DNA from: Burkholderia pyrrocinia
GTDB taxonomy: Bacteria; Pseudomonadota; Gammaproteobacteria; Burkholderiales; Burkholderiaceae
Length of the DNA: 64,000 bases
NCBI RefSeq assembly: GCF_022809715.1
Contig: NZ_CP094460.1
Span: 434,001 to 498,000 of the forward strand
Reading direction: 5' to 3'
In this document: positions 63,804 to 64,000 of the stretch, in pieces
Layout of the letters: every line of letters starts with the position of its first letter
How positions within the stretch are numbered: the first letter of the stretch is position 1
Program-made: the position numbers and the translations under genes
The notes under the pieces: model-generated
Database searches by the model: none
Told to the model about the DNA's origin: nothing
What the model saw: the letters and a program-made list of their open reading frames with translations, nothing else

Positions 63804-64000
63804 GAGTCGCCTCCATGGCCTTCGTTATCGTTGTCGTGCATGTGCGCCGCGCGGCGAACGATGCGCGTGCGGCCGGTTGCGCAGGGGCATGCCGACTGCA
63901 GTACTGGAATACCAGCGTAGTAGTGCGTTGAGGGAAGTCAAGCGGGCGGCCGGCACGATGATGCGTGCGCATTGCACCGCAGCACGCACTGTGGCGGGTT
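63804..64000. other. Upstream region of ald; no gene recognised
   Basis: The last 197 bp hold the ald promoter side. No coding frame or clear regulatory box was recognised. Confidence 0.4.

Overview
The window is GC-rich (about two-thirds G+C by eye), gene-dense DNA typical of Burkholderia. Gene content and order point to the Burkholderia cepacia complex, and the exopolysaccharide half resembles the bep locus of the second chromosome of B. cenocepacia. That placement rests on recalled gene order, not on a database search. I see no rRNA, tRNA, CRISPR array, insertion sequence or prophage.

Layout. (1) 1-7.5 kb is ordinary chromosome: the N-terminal part of an Lhr-type helicase, a YdjM-type membrane protein, gamma-glutamyltransferase with a tight terminator, a relic of an OmpW-type porin, a class II polyphosphate kinase, a small H-NS-type protein and a YigZ/IMPACT protein. 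(2) 8.0-27.1 kb is a complete aryl polyene (APE, xanthomonadin/flexirubin type) pigment cluster. It runs as one tightly overlapping plus-strand operon: chain-length factor, acyltransferase, two carrier proteins, membrane protein, fused acyl-ACP ligase/dehydratase, fused glycosyltransferase/acyltransferase, aromatic ammonia lyase, thioesterase, LolA-like protein, MMPL exporter, ketosynthase, dehydratase, ketoreductase, two further ketosynthases and two small secreted proteins. A divergent methyltransferase and flavoprotein follow; the flavoprotein carries the sequence motifs of flavin-dependent halogenases. (3) 27.1-29.3 kb holds a secreted GH3 glycosidase. (4) 29.8-60.0 kb is a Wzx/Wzy-type exopolysaccharide locus: glycosyltransferases, flippase, Wza-like exporter, Wzc/BceF-like tyrosine autokinase, polymerase, O-acyltransferase, beta-helix protein, GDP-mannose supply and a WcaJ-type priming transferase. 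(5) 60.3-64 kb holds a DksA/TraR-type zinc-finger protein, PolX and alanine dehydrogenase.

Regulation of the polysaccharide. The locus contains a sigma-54 enhancer-binding protein (BerB-like) and two CRP/FNR proteins. The one at 56482-57264 lies behind an almost consensus sigma-54 promoter (56291-56306). This matches the known cascade in which c-di-GMP-binding BerB and RpoN switch on berA, and BerA then switches on exopolysaccharide genes. A second, weaker sigma-54-like element lies just upstream of the Wza-like gene.

Most unusual part. Inside the polysaccharide locus is a five-gene minus-strand operon (48654-54610) whose genes overlap by 4 bp: carrier protein, acyl-CoA dehydrogenase, seryl-tRNA-synthetase-like amino acid:[carrier protein] ligase, DUF1839 protein and a GH2 glycosidase of beta-mannosidase type. 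The ligase keeps the zinc-ligand pattern of the characterised Bradyrhizobium enzyme. The operon looks like a route that loads an amino acid on a carrier protein, possibly oxidises it, and uses it in or alongside exopolysaccharide production. I know of no described function for such a combination.
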